A DNA stretch of 13,101 nt from Candidatus Sifarchaeum marinoarchaea (GTDB lineage Archaea; Asgardarchaeota; Sifarchaeia; Borrarchaeales; Borrarchaeaceae), in NCBI GenBank assembly GCA_016294985.1, contig JAECRW010000032.1:1-13101 (forward strand). The letters run 5' to 3'. Position 1 is the first letter of the stretch. Each line of letters begins with the position of its first letter. Positions 1 to 7,525 of the stretch are shown in pieces. A model generated the notes under the pieces. That model was not told the origin of the DNA. It ran no database searches and worked only from the letters and a program-made list of their open reading frames with translations. The translations under genes and the position numbers were made by a program.

Positions 1-2379
1 TGTAGGGAGGCCTGCTAATCGTGCTACTTCGACTCCGTACGATTTATCAGTAGCACCAGGTAGAATCTTATGTAAGAACAAGATTTCCTTGCCTTTTCTT
101 TTAACTGCGAGTTGATAATTTTTAATGCGAGGATAATAACCCGCTAACTCTGCCAATTGATGATAGTGAGTTGCAAATAGCGTCTTTGCCTGTGCATTCG
201 GATTTTGATGTAAAAACTCTGCAACGGCCCATGCAATCGACATTCCATCGAAGGTTGATGTTCCCCTCCCGACTTCGTCAAGAATAATGAGGCTTTTACT
301 TGTTGCGTTATTAAGAATGTTTGCCGTCTCCAACATCTCCAGCATAAAAGTACTTTGTTGCATTGCAATAAAGTCCCATGCGCCCACTCTCGTGAAAATA
401 CGATCACATATTCCTATGTTAGCACTATCTGCTGGAACGAAACTTCCAATTTGCGCCATCAGTATGATTAGAGCCACTTGTCGTAGATAAGTCGATTTTC
501 CAGACATATTTGGTCCAGTAATGATCAGAATTTGGTTCTCATGCGAATCTAAGTGCGAATCATTAGGAATAAAGTTTTCTTCACTAAGTATTTTTTCTAC
601 TACTGGATGCCGTCCACCTTCGATAGTTATTTCATCACTGTCAACAATGACCGGTTTTGTGTATTGATTCTGTGAGGCAATTTCAGCAAGCGTGGTCAGT
701 GTGTCTAGAATTGCAACACTTTGGGCATTTTCTTGAATTTTATCAATTTCTTTAGCTACTTCATTTCTAATTTCGCAAAAGAGTTCATATTCAAGATTTT
801 TAATTCTTTCATCAGCGCCGAGAATCTTGTCTTCATATTCCTTTAGTTCGGGCGTTATGAAGCGTTCAGAATTTACTAACGTCTGTTTACGAATGTATTC
901 TTCTGGAACTTTACCCTTTCGGAGAGTGGCTTTTGTGATTTCAATATAATAACCAAAAACATTGTTGAAACCTACTTTAAGTTTATCAAACCTGGTTCGT
1001 CGGCGTTCTTTTTTTTCATATTCAATGAGCCAATTCTTTCCCTCTGTTAAGATGCTTCGAAGTTCATCAAGGTGATCATTAAAGCCTGATTTGATTATAT
1101 TTCCATCACGAATGGAAAAGGGTGGCTCTTCTTGAATGGATTGTTCGATTAATTGAACTAACTCTGAGAGATTATAGAGATGATCATTTACTGCAGAAAG
1201 TAGTTTAGAGTCGGTATGTAGTAGCGTTTTCAACTTTGGAATATGAGATAACGAGTTTTTTAGAGCTACGAGATCCCTGCCGTTTGCTTTCCCTAAGCCA
1301 ACCTTACTGATTATCCTTTCGATATCACCAATATTCCCTAAAAGTTCCCTTAAGCTGGCACGTAAGAGAGTGTCCATTACGAAAACTTCTACAGCATCTA
1401 ATCGTTCTTGAGTTTTCTCCTTATTAAGTAATGGGCGTCTCATCCATTTCTTAAGGAGGCGACTGCCCATAGGAGTCTGAGTCTGATCTAAAAGCTCAAG
1501 TAAAGTGAATTGTGATGTTCCATCCCTAAGATTGCGAAAAATTTCAAGGCTTCGAAGCGTCTGATCATCTAATAGCATGTATTCTTTCAACGAATATGAG
1601 CTGACCTTAGTGATGTTATGCAATTCAGTTTTTTGCGTTTCTTGCAGATAATGAATTATCATTCCTGCAGCACACGTACCCATTTTAAGTGATTCAATAC
1701 CAAAACCTTCGAGGCTCAATGTGCCAAAATGAGATGTAAGTAATTTATATGTTTCATCGTAACCTGAATAATAGGTATCAATTGATGTTAAAATCATAAA
1801 TTGCTGCTGCTTTATTATAGAGTCTAAATCCTCATCATCAAGTAGATTTTCTGGCAACAGGATTTCAGCAGGATTTAATCGATTTATTTCATCCTTAAGC
1901 TCTTCAAGCGCAGTAATTCCTACGAATTCAGTAACGGAAAACTCTCCTGTTGAAATATCCACCACAGCTAGACCGATTTGCGAACCTTTTCGCACTACTG
2001 CTACTAGATAGTTGTTGGTTTTCCCATCTAGAAGATGCTCTCCAAAAAGTGTTCCTGGGGTGATAACTTGGACAACGTCTCGTTTCACTATTCTTCCCTT
2101 TGCTACTTGTGCATCTTCTATTTGATCACAAACAGCAACTTTGTAGCCTTTTTTAACAAGTTGAATAATGTATTTCTCAGCGGAATGTATTGGGACACCT
2201 GCCATCGGGATGTTTTTATTTTTCTTGTCTCGGGCTGTTAGAGTGAGATTCAATTCCTTCGCGCCTAATCGTGCATCTTCGTAGAACATCTCATAAAAAT
2301 CGCCAGCTTGAAAAAATAAGATAGTATCAGGATATTGTGACTTGAGCTTTGTCCATTGCTTCATCATATCGGTGGGCAT
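1..2379 (-). CDS. mutS: DNA mismatch repair protein MutS (C-terminus beyond window)
   Basis: Mismatch-recognition ATPase of the bacterial MutS1 type, acting in the cytosol as a dimer on DNA; family knowledge says it recruits MutL. Translating the minus strand from ATG 2379 gives 793 open codons to the window edge, so perhaps 60-90 residues (end of the ATPase domain and dimerisation tail) are missing. The N-terminal mismatch-binding domain carries the Phe-X-Glu motif in GDFYEMF (F28, E30). The connector, lever and clamp domains follow through about residue 560. The ATPase has Walker A GPNMSGKST at 622-630, Walker B ILDEVGRGTS with D701 and E702, and the ATHYHQL motif after it. Motif positions lie within about 8 residues of those in E. 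coli MutS. AGGAG at 2386-2390 supports the start. No frameshift was seen. A mutL gene might lie downstream off the left edge. Identity is very secure. Confidence 0.97.
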   Translation of the reverse strand, partial: MPTDMMKQWTKLKSQYPDTILFFQAGDFYEMFYEDARLGAKELNLTLTARDKKNKNIPMAGVPIHSAEKYIIQLVKKGYKVAVCDQIEDAQVAKGRIVKRDVVQVITPGTLFGEHLLDGKTNNYLVAVVRKGSQIGLAVVDISTGEFSVTEFVGITALEELKDEINRLNPAEILLPENLLDDEDLDSIIKQQQFMILTSIDTYYSGYDETYKLLTSHFGTLSLEGFGIESLKMGTCAAGMIIHYLQETQKTELHNITKVSSYSLKEYMLLDDQTLRSLEIFRNLRDGTSQFTLLELLDQTQTPMGSRLLKKWMRRPLLNKEKTQERLDAVEVFVMDTLLRASLRELLGNIGDIERIISKVGLGKANGRDLVALKNSLSHIPKLKTLLHTDSKLLSAVNDHLYNLSELVQLIEQSIQEEPPFSIRDGNIIKSGFNDHLDELRSILTEGKNWLIEYEKKERRRTRFDKLKVGFNNVFGYYIEITKATLRKGKVPEEYIRKQTLVNSERFITPELKEYEDKILGADERIKNLEYELFCEIRNEVAKEIDKIQENAQSVAILDTLTTLAEIASQNQYTKPVIVDSDEITIEGGRHPVVEKILSEENFIPNDSHLDSHENQILIITGPNMSGKSTYLRQVALIILMAQIGSFVPADSANIGICDRIFTRVGAWDFIAMQQSTFMLEMLETANILNNATSKSLIILDEVGRGTSTFDGMSIAWAVAEFLHQNPNAQAKTLFATHYHQLAELAGYYPRIKNYQLAVKRKGKEILFLHKILPGATDKSYGVEVARLAGLPT

Positions 2380-2385
2380 CGAAAT

Positions 2386-2420
2386 CTCCTACTAATACTA
2401 AGTATTTTCACTTAAAAGGT
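2386..2420 (-). promoter_or_regulatory. Candidate mutS promoter and ribosome binding site
   Basis: On the minus strand, CTTTTAAG (2412-2419) could be a TATA box, which would place transcription start near 2389-2393, almost on the AGGAG ribosome binding site (2386-2390). Between them is an odd palindrome, AATACT-A-AGTATT (2394-2406), which could be an operator. All of this is read by eye. The very short implied leader makes the TATA assignment uncertain. Confidence 0.3.
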
Positions 2421-2430
2421 AATTGTCTCC

Positions 2431-2478
2431 GAAGAAGAAAAATAAAGTTAAGAATGAGGGCGAGGAGGGTAATCCTCG
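2431..2478 (-). terminator. Candidate terminator of the 200-aa gene
   Basis: Reading the minus strand after the stop at 2532, a GC-rich hairpin (arms CGAGGA 2461-2466 and TCCTCG 2473-2478, 6-nt loop) is followed by a T-rich tract at 2431-2454. Archaeal termination needs mainly the T-tract. The hairpin is a supporting feature. It also separates this gene from mutS. Confidence 0.45.
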
Positions 2479-2531
2479 GGAAATGGATTTAAGCGACCGA
2501 TGTGTTATGTGATGCCGACAAATCTGATCTT

Positions 2532-3134
2532 TCAAGCTATTCTTGATCTTTCTAAATCTTTAGCTAGATTTAGATTTTCCCTCAAAATGTTAAAAAGTGA
2601 GTCGAGGGCTTTTTCAGTTTCCAATATACCATCCTGAAAATTAGCAAAGGCAAGAAAGGTGCTATTTTTTATAGTTTCTTGAACATCGTGTTGTGCTGTA
2701 GAATCACCTACATAAGTCGGTATACTCTTCGATAAATCGATTAATGCCTCATCACATTTTTCTAAAAGAGTTTCTTCTTTTTGTAAGAGATCAATTACTG
2801 AAGGAGGGATATCTGATGAGAATTCCATACCGTTTATATCCTCAGTTAATAGAATGAGGTTTCTTAACTGCTCTGACATACTATCCAGCAATGTGTGTGA
2901 TTCATCAAAGAAGCTAGCGTGTTTTTTTCTTAATCCTTTAAGAGTCTCAAGATTTACTATATCTTCCGCGGGAATACTTTCTGCTGCTTCCATAAGTTTG
3001 GGAAGTTCTCCTTTAACAATTTCCGCTAATTTTGCTTGATTATCTGTATATTCACCACGCAAGGTTTTAATCTTTTTAATCCATTGCCGTAAAGCGACTT
3101 CAAGAGTCTTTTCTTTTCTGAATTCTACTGCCAT
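2532..3134 (-). CDS. Uncharacterised 200-aa all-helical protein
   Basis: I do not recognise this protein. It has 200 residues, no signal peptide, no membrane segment and a single cysteine (C127). Its composition (Leu, Glu, Lys, Ile, spaced hydrophobic residues) indicates a helical, partly coiled-coil cytosolic protein. The N-terminus is basic (residues 6-26). The middle (45-105) and end (165-198) are amphipathic helices, with short loops around S106-P112 and P140-D150. The ATG at 3134 is preceded by GAGGGTGA, a good ribosome binding site. It lies downstream of the zinc-ribbon gene on the same strand, but 275 nt and a probable terminator separate them, so it is likely transcribed on its own. 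It could be a structural or adaptor protein. No function is claimed. Coding status is supported by the clean long frame, the ribosome binding site and flanking signals. Confidence 0.85.
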   Translation of the reverse strand: MAVEFRKEKTLEVALRQWIKKIKTLRGEYTDNQAKLAEIVKGELPKLMEAAESIPAEDIVNLETLKGLRKKHASFFDESHTLLDSMSEQLRNLILLTEDINGMEFSSDIPPSVIDLLQKEETLLEKCDEALIDLSKSIPTYVGDSTAQHDVQETIKNSTFLAFANFQDGILETEKALDSLFNILRENLNLAKDLERSRIA

Positions 3135-3250
3135 TTTTCACCCTCTATCTAAACTAATTCCTCAAATTACATAGTGTTTTAACAACACCAAAAAAAAGAG
3201 AAGAGATCAATCTTTCTATAGGCCATGCGACCATCATCCGGAAATAGTTG

Positions 3251-3312
3251 CTTTTGTATTGCACAAAAGAACTCTTTGAGCATATATTGACCATACAGAG
3301 ATATATACTCTC
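3251..3312 (-). promoter_or_regulatory. Candidate promoter and leader hairpin of the 200-aa gene
   Basis: On the minus strand, GTATATATC within the near-palindrome 3298-3312 is a plausible TATA box, giving a start near 3279 and a leader of about 145 nt. That leader would contain a perfect 7-bp inverted repeat, CTTTTGT (3251-3257) and ACAAAAG (3263-3269), with a 5-nt loop. The rest of the 3135-3409 gap shows nothing gene-like. Confidence 0.3.
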
Positions 3313-3366
3313 ATCAAACAATAGGACAAGAATACATTATAACGTTTTCCAATTTTTAAAAGCTCT

Positions 3367-3394
3367 CTAAAAAAAATACAATACGCCCTTAAGG
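3367..3394 (-). terminator. T-tract terminator of the zinc-ribbon gene
   Basis: Sixteen nt past the stop on the minus strand there is a short inverted repeat around CCTTAAGG (3384-3394). It is followed by a run of eight T (A8 on the plus strand, 3369-3376). This matches T-tract archaeal termination. Confidence 0.5.
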
Positions 3395-3409
3395 CAAGAA
3401 ATTTCTAAG

Positions 3410-3961
3410 TTATAACTTGTTACCACACCAGGGACACGCTTTGAAATCTTTTTTAACGGGTTTTCCGCATTTTGAACAATAAGGGAGAGGCTCAGAACAA
3501 AATGGACAGAATTTATAGAGATCTTTAAGGGCTGAATCGCAATTTGGACAAATAATCCAATCGGCAGGCGTCGAGGGGCCGTCTTTGTCTTTTATGACTG
3601 ACTCAACTTCGGAGCCTAGAGAATCATTATTAATAGCAGATATTACAGACTCTGGCTCTGAAAGCTCCCTTCTTTTCTCAAGTAGTTTCTTAAAGCGTTC
3701 TTGTTCTTCCTTTATTTCAGCTTTCTTCTTCTTTTTTTCAGCGTTCAAAATTGATTTAAAAGATCTTTTAGTGGAAATAGAATCCCCCTTGATTACACAA
3801 TCCTCTAATGGTATCTGAATCCGATCTATCTTATTGAACTTTGCAGATAATTTAACTTCAAGAATTACAGTACCAGTAAATTGAACAAATCTTTCTATAG
3901 TGCCAAAGGGTCTTCCCTTAGAATCAAAGATATCTGCGCCGACTAACCCAATCCAACCCAT
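3410..3961 (-). CDS. PRC-barrel-like, coiled-coil, double zinc-ribbon protein
   Basis: A 183-aa cytosolic protein in three parts. Residues 1-65 look like a PRC-barrel beta domain (GADIFDSKGRPFGTIE, a beta hairpin with VILEVKL, then IQIPLEDCVIKGDSI). Residues 66-103 form a highly charged helix with a run of lysines (76-80), probably coiled-coil or nucleic-acid-binding. After a Ser/Asp/Glu-rich linker, residues 138-179 are a double zinc ribbon with four CxxC knuckles: C138/C141, C152/C155, C162/C165 and C176/C179. PRC-barrel domains occur in RimM (16S rRNA maturation) and in archaeal division proteins such as CdvA and CdpB. Double zinc ribbons usually mediate protein or nucleic-acid contacts. 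The exact role is unknown. The start at ATG 3961 follows AGGTTGATGTGA, a moderate ribosome binding site. The gene lies between the 711-aa and 200-aa genes, all on the minus strand, each with its own probable terminator. Confidence 0.88.
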   Translation of the reverse strand: MGWIGLVGADIFDSKGRPFGTIERFVQFTGTVILEVKLSAKFNKIDRIQIPLEDCVIKGDSISTKRSFKSILNAEKKKKKAEIKEEQERFKKLLEKRRELSEPESVISAINNDSLGSEVESVIKDKDGPSTPADWIICPNCDSALKDLYKFCPFCSEPLPYCSKCGKPVKKDFKACPWCGNKL

Positions 3962-4180
3962 TTCACATCAACCTAATATCCTTATTTTATTTTTGTTTGC
4001 CTCATTTATTATTGTATCGCAATGGTCACTCATTCTAGGGGAGATTTAAACTATAGAATAGGAAAACAAAGGACTATACAAGAGTTTCGGATAACCTAAT
4101 GCAATTTAGTATTCTTTTTATCGTATTGATGGACGATTTTTCTAAAAATTAAGAGCTATGATTCTACAGATGCTACTCAT

Positions 4181-4199
4181 CAAAACAAAAAAAGAAGGG
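4181..4199 (-). terminator. T-tract terminator of the 711-aa gene
   Basis: Directly after the TAA at 4212-4214, the minus strand reads a pyrimidine tract with seven consecutive T and a further TTTT (plus-strand CAAAACAAAAAAAGAAGG, 4181-4198). This is a typical archaeal T-tract terminator. The remaining gap to 3961 holds no gene. A weak TATA-like TTTAAAT for the zinc-ribbon gene lies near 4046-4053. Confidence 0.55.
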
Positions 4200-4211
4200 A
4201 ATAGGAGGTGG

Positions 4212-6347
4212 TTACGCGGTAAGAAGTGCCTGTGTTTCTCTGGCTTTATATACCGCCCCAGGCTCGCCTTTGATAGAGTATTTGATCTCCACCATTTGAT
4301 CGGGTCGGATATCCTTGATGGACCATTCTAAGACGGTGAAACTCTTGCCTTCAACGAGTCTCGGTCTTTGATCGCTGACGGTTGGATCACTTGAGACTAG
4401 TGTGAAGCCTTCAGGTAAGATATCGTTGATGGTGATATCGGGCAGGCTTGCTTCGTCATCAGTAACCAGTGCAATTTCCCCAGGCTTCATTTTGTTCTTA
4501 TAGTAGATCGCGATCGCATATTCACCCTTAGTAGCACCTTCCTGGATGGATTTTCCGACACGCACTTTGCGCCAGACGTAGGGCTTTATGGCTATTTTAG
4601 CTTCTGCAGTTGCACGAAGTTCTTCACCAGCAGGAAATGGTACTAAAACATTGCCTATTGCTTCCACAGGTGAAACGAATTCTTTTCCAGGTTCTGGAGA
4701 TAAAGGTTGAAGCGCATAATTTACCTCGACACACTCTCTTGGTTTGATTGCACGGATGTTGTCATACTTATTGGCATTCTCAAGTAGGATAGTTAACTGT
4801 CTTTCTTTTGAGACATCTTTATCCCTTGGAGCTGTAGTTTTCATAGCTCTTGTGATATCAACTTTATCCTCGCCTGGTCGAACAATGAATGCTTTAACGG
4901 TGCCTGGATCTACATCAAAGCCAGGAGGAATTGTTTCTTGAAAAGTTAGGTCATCTAGTGGTGCAGAGCCAGTGTTACATGCCTTTAATGTGGTTGTATT
5001 CACTGCTTCTTCGGCAGTACTAATTTCTTCTAATGTATATGCTTTTTCTACTTCCATATCTGCTACGGTTATTATACCTCCGCTCTGTACTACGGAGCCG
5101 TTGAGTTCCCTCAGCATCATACTCTTGACCGAAAAGTCCACTTTTTGACCAAATTTGGGCAGTTCCATAACGGGATCTTCCTTGGGATCCGGGAACACGA
5201 AGGCTTTGATCCATTTATTCTCGGTATCCGGGCTAAGAGTGACGTCAAGGCGTTCCTCATCGACTATCAGTTGTGGCCGCCGATCCGAGCGTTTCTTGAA
5301 AATGCTCTCTTCGGCAGTCTGGCGATAGACTTCTACTTCGCGGAGCAAAACTTCAAAACTAGACAGGTTTTCAAATTCAATGGCACACTCCCAGCGACCG
5401 GGAGTCATATCGATCTCATCTTTGTCGATCCAGGTTACGTTCTTGGTATAGCCATCCGATCCCATGAAGGCAATCCCTGACATCGTCATATCCGTAGCTA
5501 CATAGGTTGCGGTGATCTCGCCCCATTTTAATGGATCTATCTTTTTTGCTGTTAGTGAAACCTTAAAGGTCATAGATTGAGAACCATTAGGATCTAAACT
5601 AAACTTTGACCACACAATTTTTTTGCCTTCTTTTTTGGTAGTACCTGCTTTGACGTTTACATCACTTGCGTCTTCTAATTCGCCCAAATCTTTTGCGATG
5701 GTTACATTTTCCAACTTTGTTTTTGAAATATTAGTGGCCGTAACTATTACTTCAGCAGTGGAGTCTTTGTCTTTTATTAAGACATTAGGACCTGTTTCCT
5801 TTCCTGGTGCAGTATTTACGGATACTTCTAGTTTTATAAAGGGTGTTACTTCATTGAGCGCGTATTTCTTGGCACGTAGTTCACCGGGTTCTAATTCATA
5901 GACATCGATGTGACATAAGCCCTCTCGTGCGGCTAAATTAGTATTAACGAGATTTTCCCAGTAACTATCGATATCCCAGACTCTATTGTTCTTGTTGGGA
6001 TTGTAAAAACCAATTATTCCTGTGCCTTCCATCTTTTCGACTGTACCATCCGCCATGAATACATAGTCTGCCGTCTCAGAGTTGATTACCAGAACCCGTT
6101 TCTCATTGGCGTCGCCTGTCTTTTTCCAAACAGGTGAGAGATCTTTCTCGGCTATTAGTTCAAGGTCTTCCTCTTTGAGGTCTACCACCACTCTCCCCCG
6201 TGGCACTTCGAATAAAATCGGTCCTTCCTCAACCTTCGGTTCATATTCTGTTGTTACTGGCTTTGGTGGCGCTTTGGCTTCTTCTTCCTCTTCTTCCTCT
6301 TCTTCCTCTTCCTCTATTTCTTCCTCATCGACTTCTTCAAACGACAC
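4212..6347 (-). CDS. Poly-Glu, multi-module DUF11-like beta-sandwich protein without signal peptide
   Basis: A 711-aa protein I cannot name. Residues 4-23 are almost all Asp/Glu, followed by a Pro/Lys linker (24-40). Residues 45-165 are a separate conserved-looking alpha/beta N-terminal domain. The rest is a chain of beta-sandwich modules: about 170-285, 286-430, 431-585 and 586-711. The third and fourth carry the DUF11 hallmark of an IPPGF or LPEGF turn (473-477, 644-648), and the last ends with the typical WSIKDIRPDQMVEIKYSIKG strand pair (675-694). DUF11 modules are normally found in secreted surface proteins, but this one has no signal peptide or membrane anchor, so it is probably an intracellular scaffold. 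The start is GTG 6347 with GGAG 9 nt upstream (6357-6360). A T-tract terminator follows the stop. It is the first of three unassigned minus-strand genes. Coding is certain. Function is unknown. Confidence 0.9.
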   Translation of the reverse strand: MSFEEVDEEEIEEEEEEEEEEEEAKAPPKPVTTEYEPKVEEGPILFEVPRGRVVVDLKEEDLELIAEKDLSPVWKKTGDANEKRVLVINSETADYVFMADGTVEKMEGTGIIGFYNPNKNNRVWDIDSYWENLVNTNLAAREGLCHIDVYELEPGELRAKKYALNEVTPFIKLEVSVNTAPGKETGPNVLIKDKDSTAEVIVTATNISKTKLENVTIAKDLGELEDASDVNVKAGTTKKEGKKIVWSKFSLDPNGSQSMTFKVSLTAKKIDPLKWGEITATYVATDMTMSGIAFMGSDGYTKNVTWIDKDEIDMTPGRWECAIEFENLSSFEVLLREVEVYRQTAEESIFKKRSDRRPQLIVDEERLDVTLSPDTENKWIKAFVFPDPKEDPVMELPKFGQKVDFSVKSMMLRELNGSVVQSGGIITVADMEVEKAYTLEEISTAEEAVNTTTLKACNTGSAPLDDLTFQETIPPGFDVDPGTVKAFIVRPGEDKVDITRAMKTTAPRDKDVSKERQLTILLENANKYDNIRAIKPRECVEVNYALQPLSPEPGKEFVSPVEAIGNVLVPFPAGEELRATAEAKIAIKPYVWRKVRVGKSIQEGATKGEYAIAIYYKNKMKPGEIALVTDDEASLPDITINDILPEGFTLVSSDPTVSDQRPRLVEGKSFTVLEWSIKDIRPDQMVEIKYSIKGEPGAVYKARETQALLTA
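6281..6313 (-). repeat. 9-bp tandem repeat encoding the poly-Glu tract
   Basis: On the plus strand CTTCTTCCT is repeated three times exactly (6281-6307) and then partially. On the coding strand this is a GAA/GAG purine tract encoding the acidic N-terminus of the 711-aa protein. Because the unit is 9 bp, slippage would add or remove three glutamates without breaking the frame. Confidence 0.8.
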
Positions 6348-6687
6348 TATTTATCGCTCCTTATTCTTGTTTTTTACTTCAATTTAGAGTAGTATCGAAA
6401 TATACCCAATTCTACTATTTGAAATTTTTTAAATTGCAAATTTATCAAAAGTATTTTCGCGAATCAATTTTCATTTTCATAAGTTTTTAATAAAGATTTT
6501 GTGAAGAAATAATTTAGAATCTTATATTAAACCAGATAATTCTCTGAGTCTATCACACATAGATTTTTTGAAAAAATGCGCAAAGATTCTTCATGCTCAA
6601 TGAAAATGAAACACTTATATTTGAAAATAATAAAAAAATGAGGGGGTTAGAGGAAGAGCACATCAGCTATGGTGGTCGCTTTTCCCT
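6348..6687. other. 340-nt AT-rich intergenic region
   Basis: No gene is seen here. On the minus strand it contains the T-tract terminator of the 64-aa gene (6623-6639) and, further on, the promoter region of the 711-aa gene. TTTATTAAAAAC (6484-6495) is a possible TATA box, implying a leader of about 115 nt, and the GGAG ribosome binding site is at 6357-6360. Frames of 11 and 32 codons (for example plus-strand 6593-6691) have no credible ribosome binding site. Confidence 0.5.
6623..6639 (-). terminator. T-tract terminator of the PadR operon
   Basis: About 50 nt past the TAG of the 64-aa gene, the minus strand reads ATTTTTTTATTATTTTC. A run of seven T followed by more T is a typical archaeal termination tract. 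Confidence 0.5.
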
Positions 6688-6882
6688 CTAACTCTCTGAT
6701 TCAGAATCTTCTGCCTTCAAATTAGATATTCTTTCGTCAATGCGCTCAATGGCCCTTGAAAGTCGTTTTTTCATGAATTCTAAGAAGGCTGCTTTTTCTT
6801 CTTTTGTTGGGGGCTCACACAGGAAACCAAACAGTCCTTTTCCATACATATGGGGGTGAGTCCAACCTTTAAAGCCACACAT
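6688..6882 (-). CDS. Small PadR-partner protein with C-terminal helix
   Basis: A 64-aa protein encoded immediately after the PadR gene (the junction is TAAATG, no spacer), so translation is probably coupled; AAGGAA lies 8 nt before its ATG. The N-terminus (residues 1-22) is rich in Gly, aromatic residues, His and two Cys (C2, C22). Residues 26-57 form a charged amphipathic helix, and the end is Ser/Glu-rich. The layout resembles small archaeal DUF5320-type proteins that often accompany PadR-like genes, but this is a similarity of architecture, not a confident family match. Its helix (RLSRAIERIDERISNLK, 40-56) parallels the C-terminal helix of the adjacent PadR protein. It could bind or modulate that regulator. 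Its short length would make it easy to miss, but the junction and composition support a real gene. Confidence 0.8.
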   Translation of the reverse strand: MCGFKGWTHPHMYGKGLFGFLCEPPTKEEKAAFLEFMKKRLSRAIERIDERISNLKAEDSESES

Positions 6883-7482
6883 TTACTTTGTTTCCTTAAT
6901 TTTCTTCAATTTCTCGTCTATTTTTTCAAGCTCTTCCTGAAGTTTTTGTTTATATGTCTCAAGCCATTGCAATTCCTCATCTCTGTTTTGCTCATTTTCA
7001 ATGTCAAACTGTTCTGTTAGAACAAATCCAGGCATTAGGCGACCAATCAGATGCCTCCGCCAATTCTTGCTTTTTTGAAACTTTTGAGGAGCATGTCGCA
7101 TTACATAGTGCCAGAAGGGACTCGTTCCTCTGAAAGACTCTGGGATTTTTTCTAAGACTTCATTAACGAACTCCTTTCCTTCATCGGTGACATTATAACT
7201 ATAAGTTCGATCCTTTGTAGATATTGTTGTCTCTGATTGTTTGATCTCTTGTTTCTCGACTAACCCATTGTCAACCAATCGGTCTAGTGCTGGATAGAGT
7301 GTTCCACTCTTTGGAATCCATCTTCCATGAAACCCACATTTCATTAGTCTAAGAATTGCATATCCATGTGCTCCCTTTTCTTTACGAGCCAATGTAAGGA
7401 GAATTAGAAATTGAACCGGAGAAATTCTGCCTTTGCTCGTTTTAATGCCAGATCTGAATGAAAACATGCTCAACAACTTCAT
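6883..7482 (-). CDS. PadR-family transcriptional regulator
   Basis: A 199-aa DNA-binding regulator. Residues 20-110 are the PadR winged helix-turn-helix: SPVQFLILLTLA opens it, KSGTLYPALDRLVDNGLV (58-75) is the recognition helix region with the family SGTLYP signature, and RTYSYNVTDEGKE (92-104) is the wing and following strand. Residues 164-198 are a charged amphipathic helix expected to mediate dimerisation, as in PadR proteins. PadR regulators are usually repressors released by small ligands or stress; the ligand here is unknown. A canonical PadR operator lies upstream at 7526-7551, over the predicted transcription start, so autorepression is likely. The ATG at 7482 has no clear ribosome binding site; M6 (7467) is an alternative. 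It is co-transcribed with the 64-aa gene and transcribed separately from por, whose terminator lies between. Confidence 0.93.
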   Translation of the reverse strand: MKLLSMFSFRSGIKTSKGRISPVQFLILLTLARKEKGAHGYAILRLMKCGFHGRWIPKSGTLYPALDRLVDNGLVEKQEIKQSETTISTKDRTYSYNVTDEGKEFVNEVLEKIPESFRGTSPFWHYVMRHAPQKFQKSKNWRRHLIGRLMPGFVLTEQFDIENEQNRDEELQWLETYKQKLQEELEKIDEKLKKIKETK

Positions 7483-7525
7483 TCAACGCTTTTGATAGAC
7501 TTCTATAGAAAAATATATGTTGTTT

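Noticed and set aside
144..407. 87-codon minus-strand frame suggesting a mutS frameshift
   Set aside because: It is in a different frame from mutS, which reads unbroken from 2379 to the window edge with Walker B intact in this stretch.
3211..3900. Repeated TCTTTCTATAG at 3211-3221 and 3890-3900
   Set aside because: Exact 11-nt matches are expected many times by chance in 13 kb of AT-rich DNA, and one copy is inside a gene.
4203..4211. Perfect Shine-Dalgarno-like AGGAGGTGG on the plus strand
   Set aside because: The only start nearby (GTG 4208) reads four codons and stops. It is the complement of the sequence just after the 711-aa stop.
5145..5480. 111-codon open frame on the plus strand
   Set aside because: It lies fully inside the 711-aa gene on the other strand, with no ribosome binding site and low-plausibility composition. 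Similar opposite-strand frames at 5623-5901, 6082-6387, 8117-8425 and 10180-10470 were dropped for the same reason.
6593..6691. 32-codon plus-strand frame in the 6348-6687 gap
   Set aside because: It has no ribosome binding site, crosses the terminator tract and overlaps the end of the 64-aa gene.
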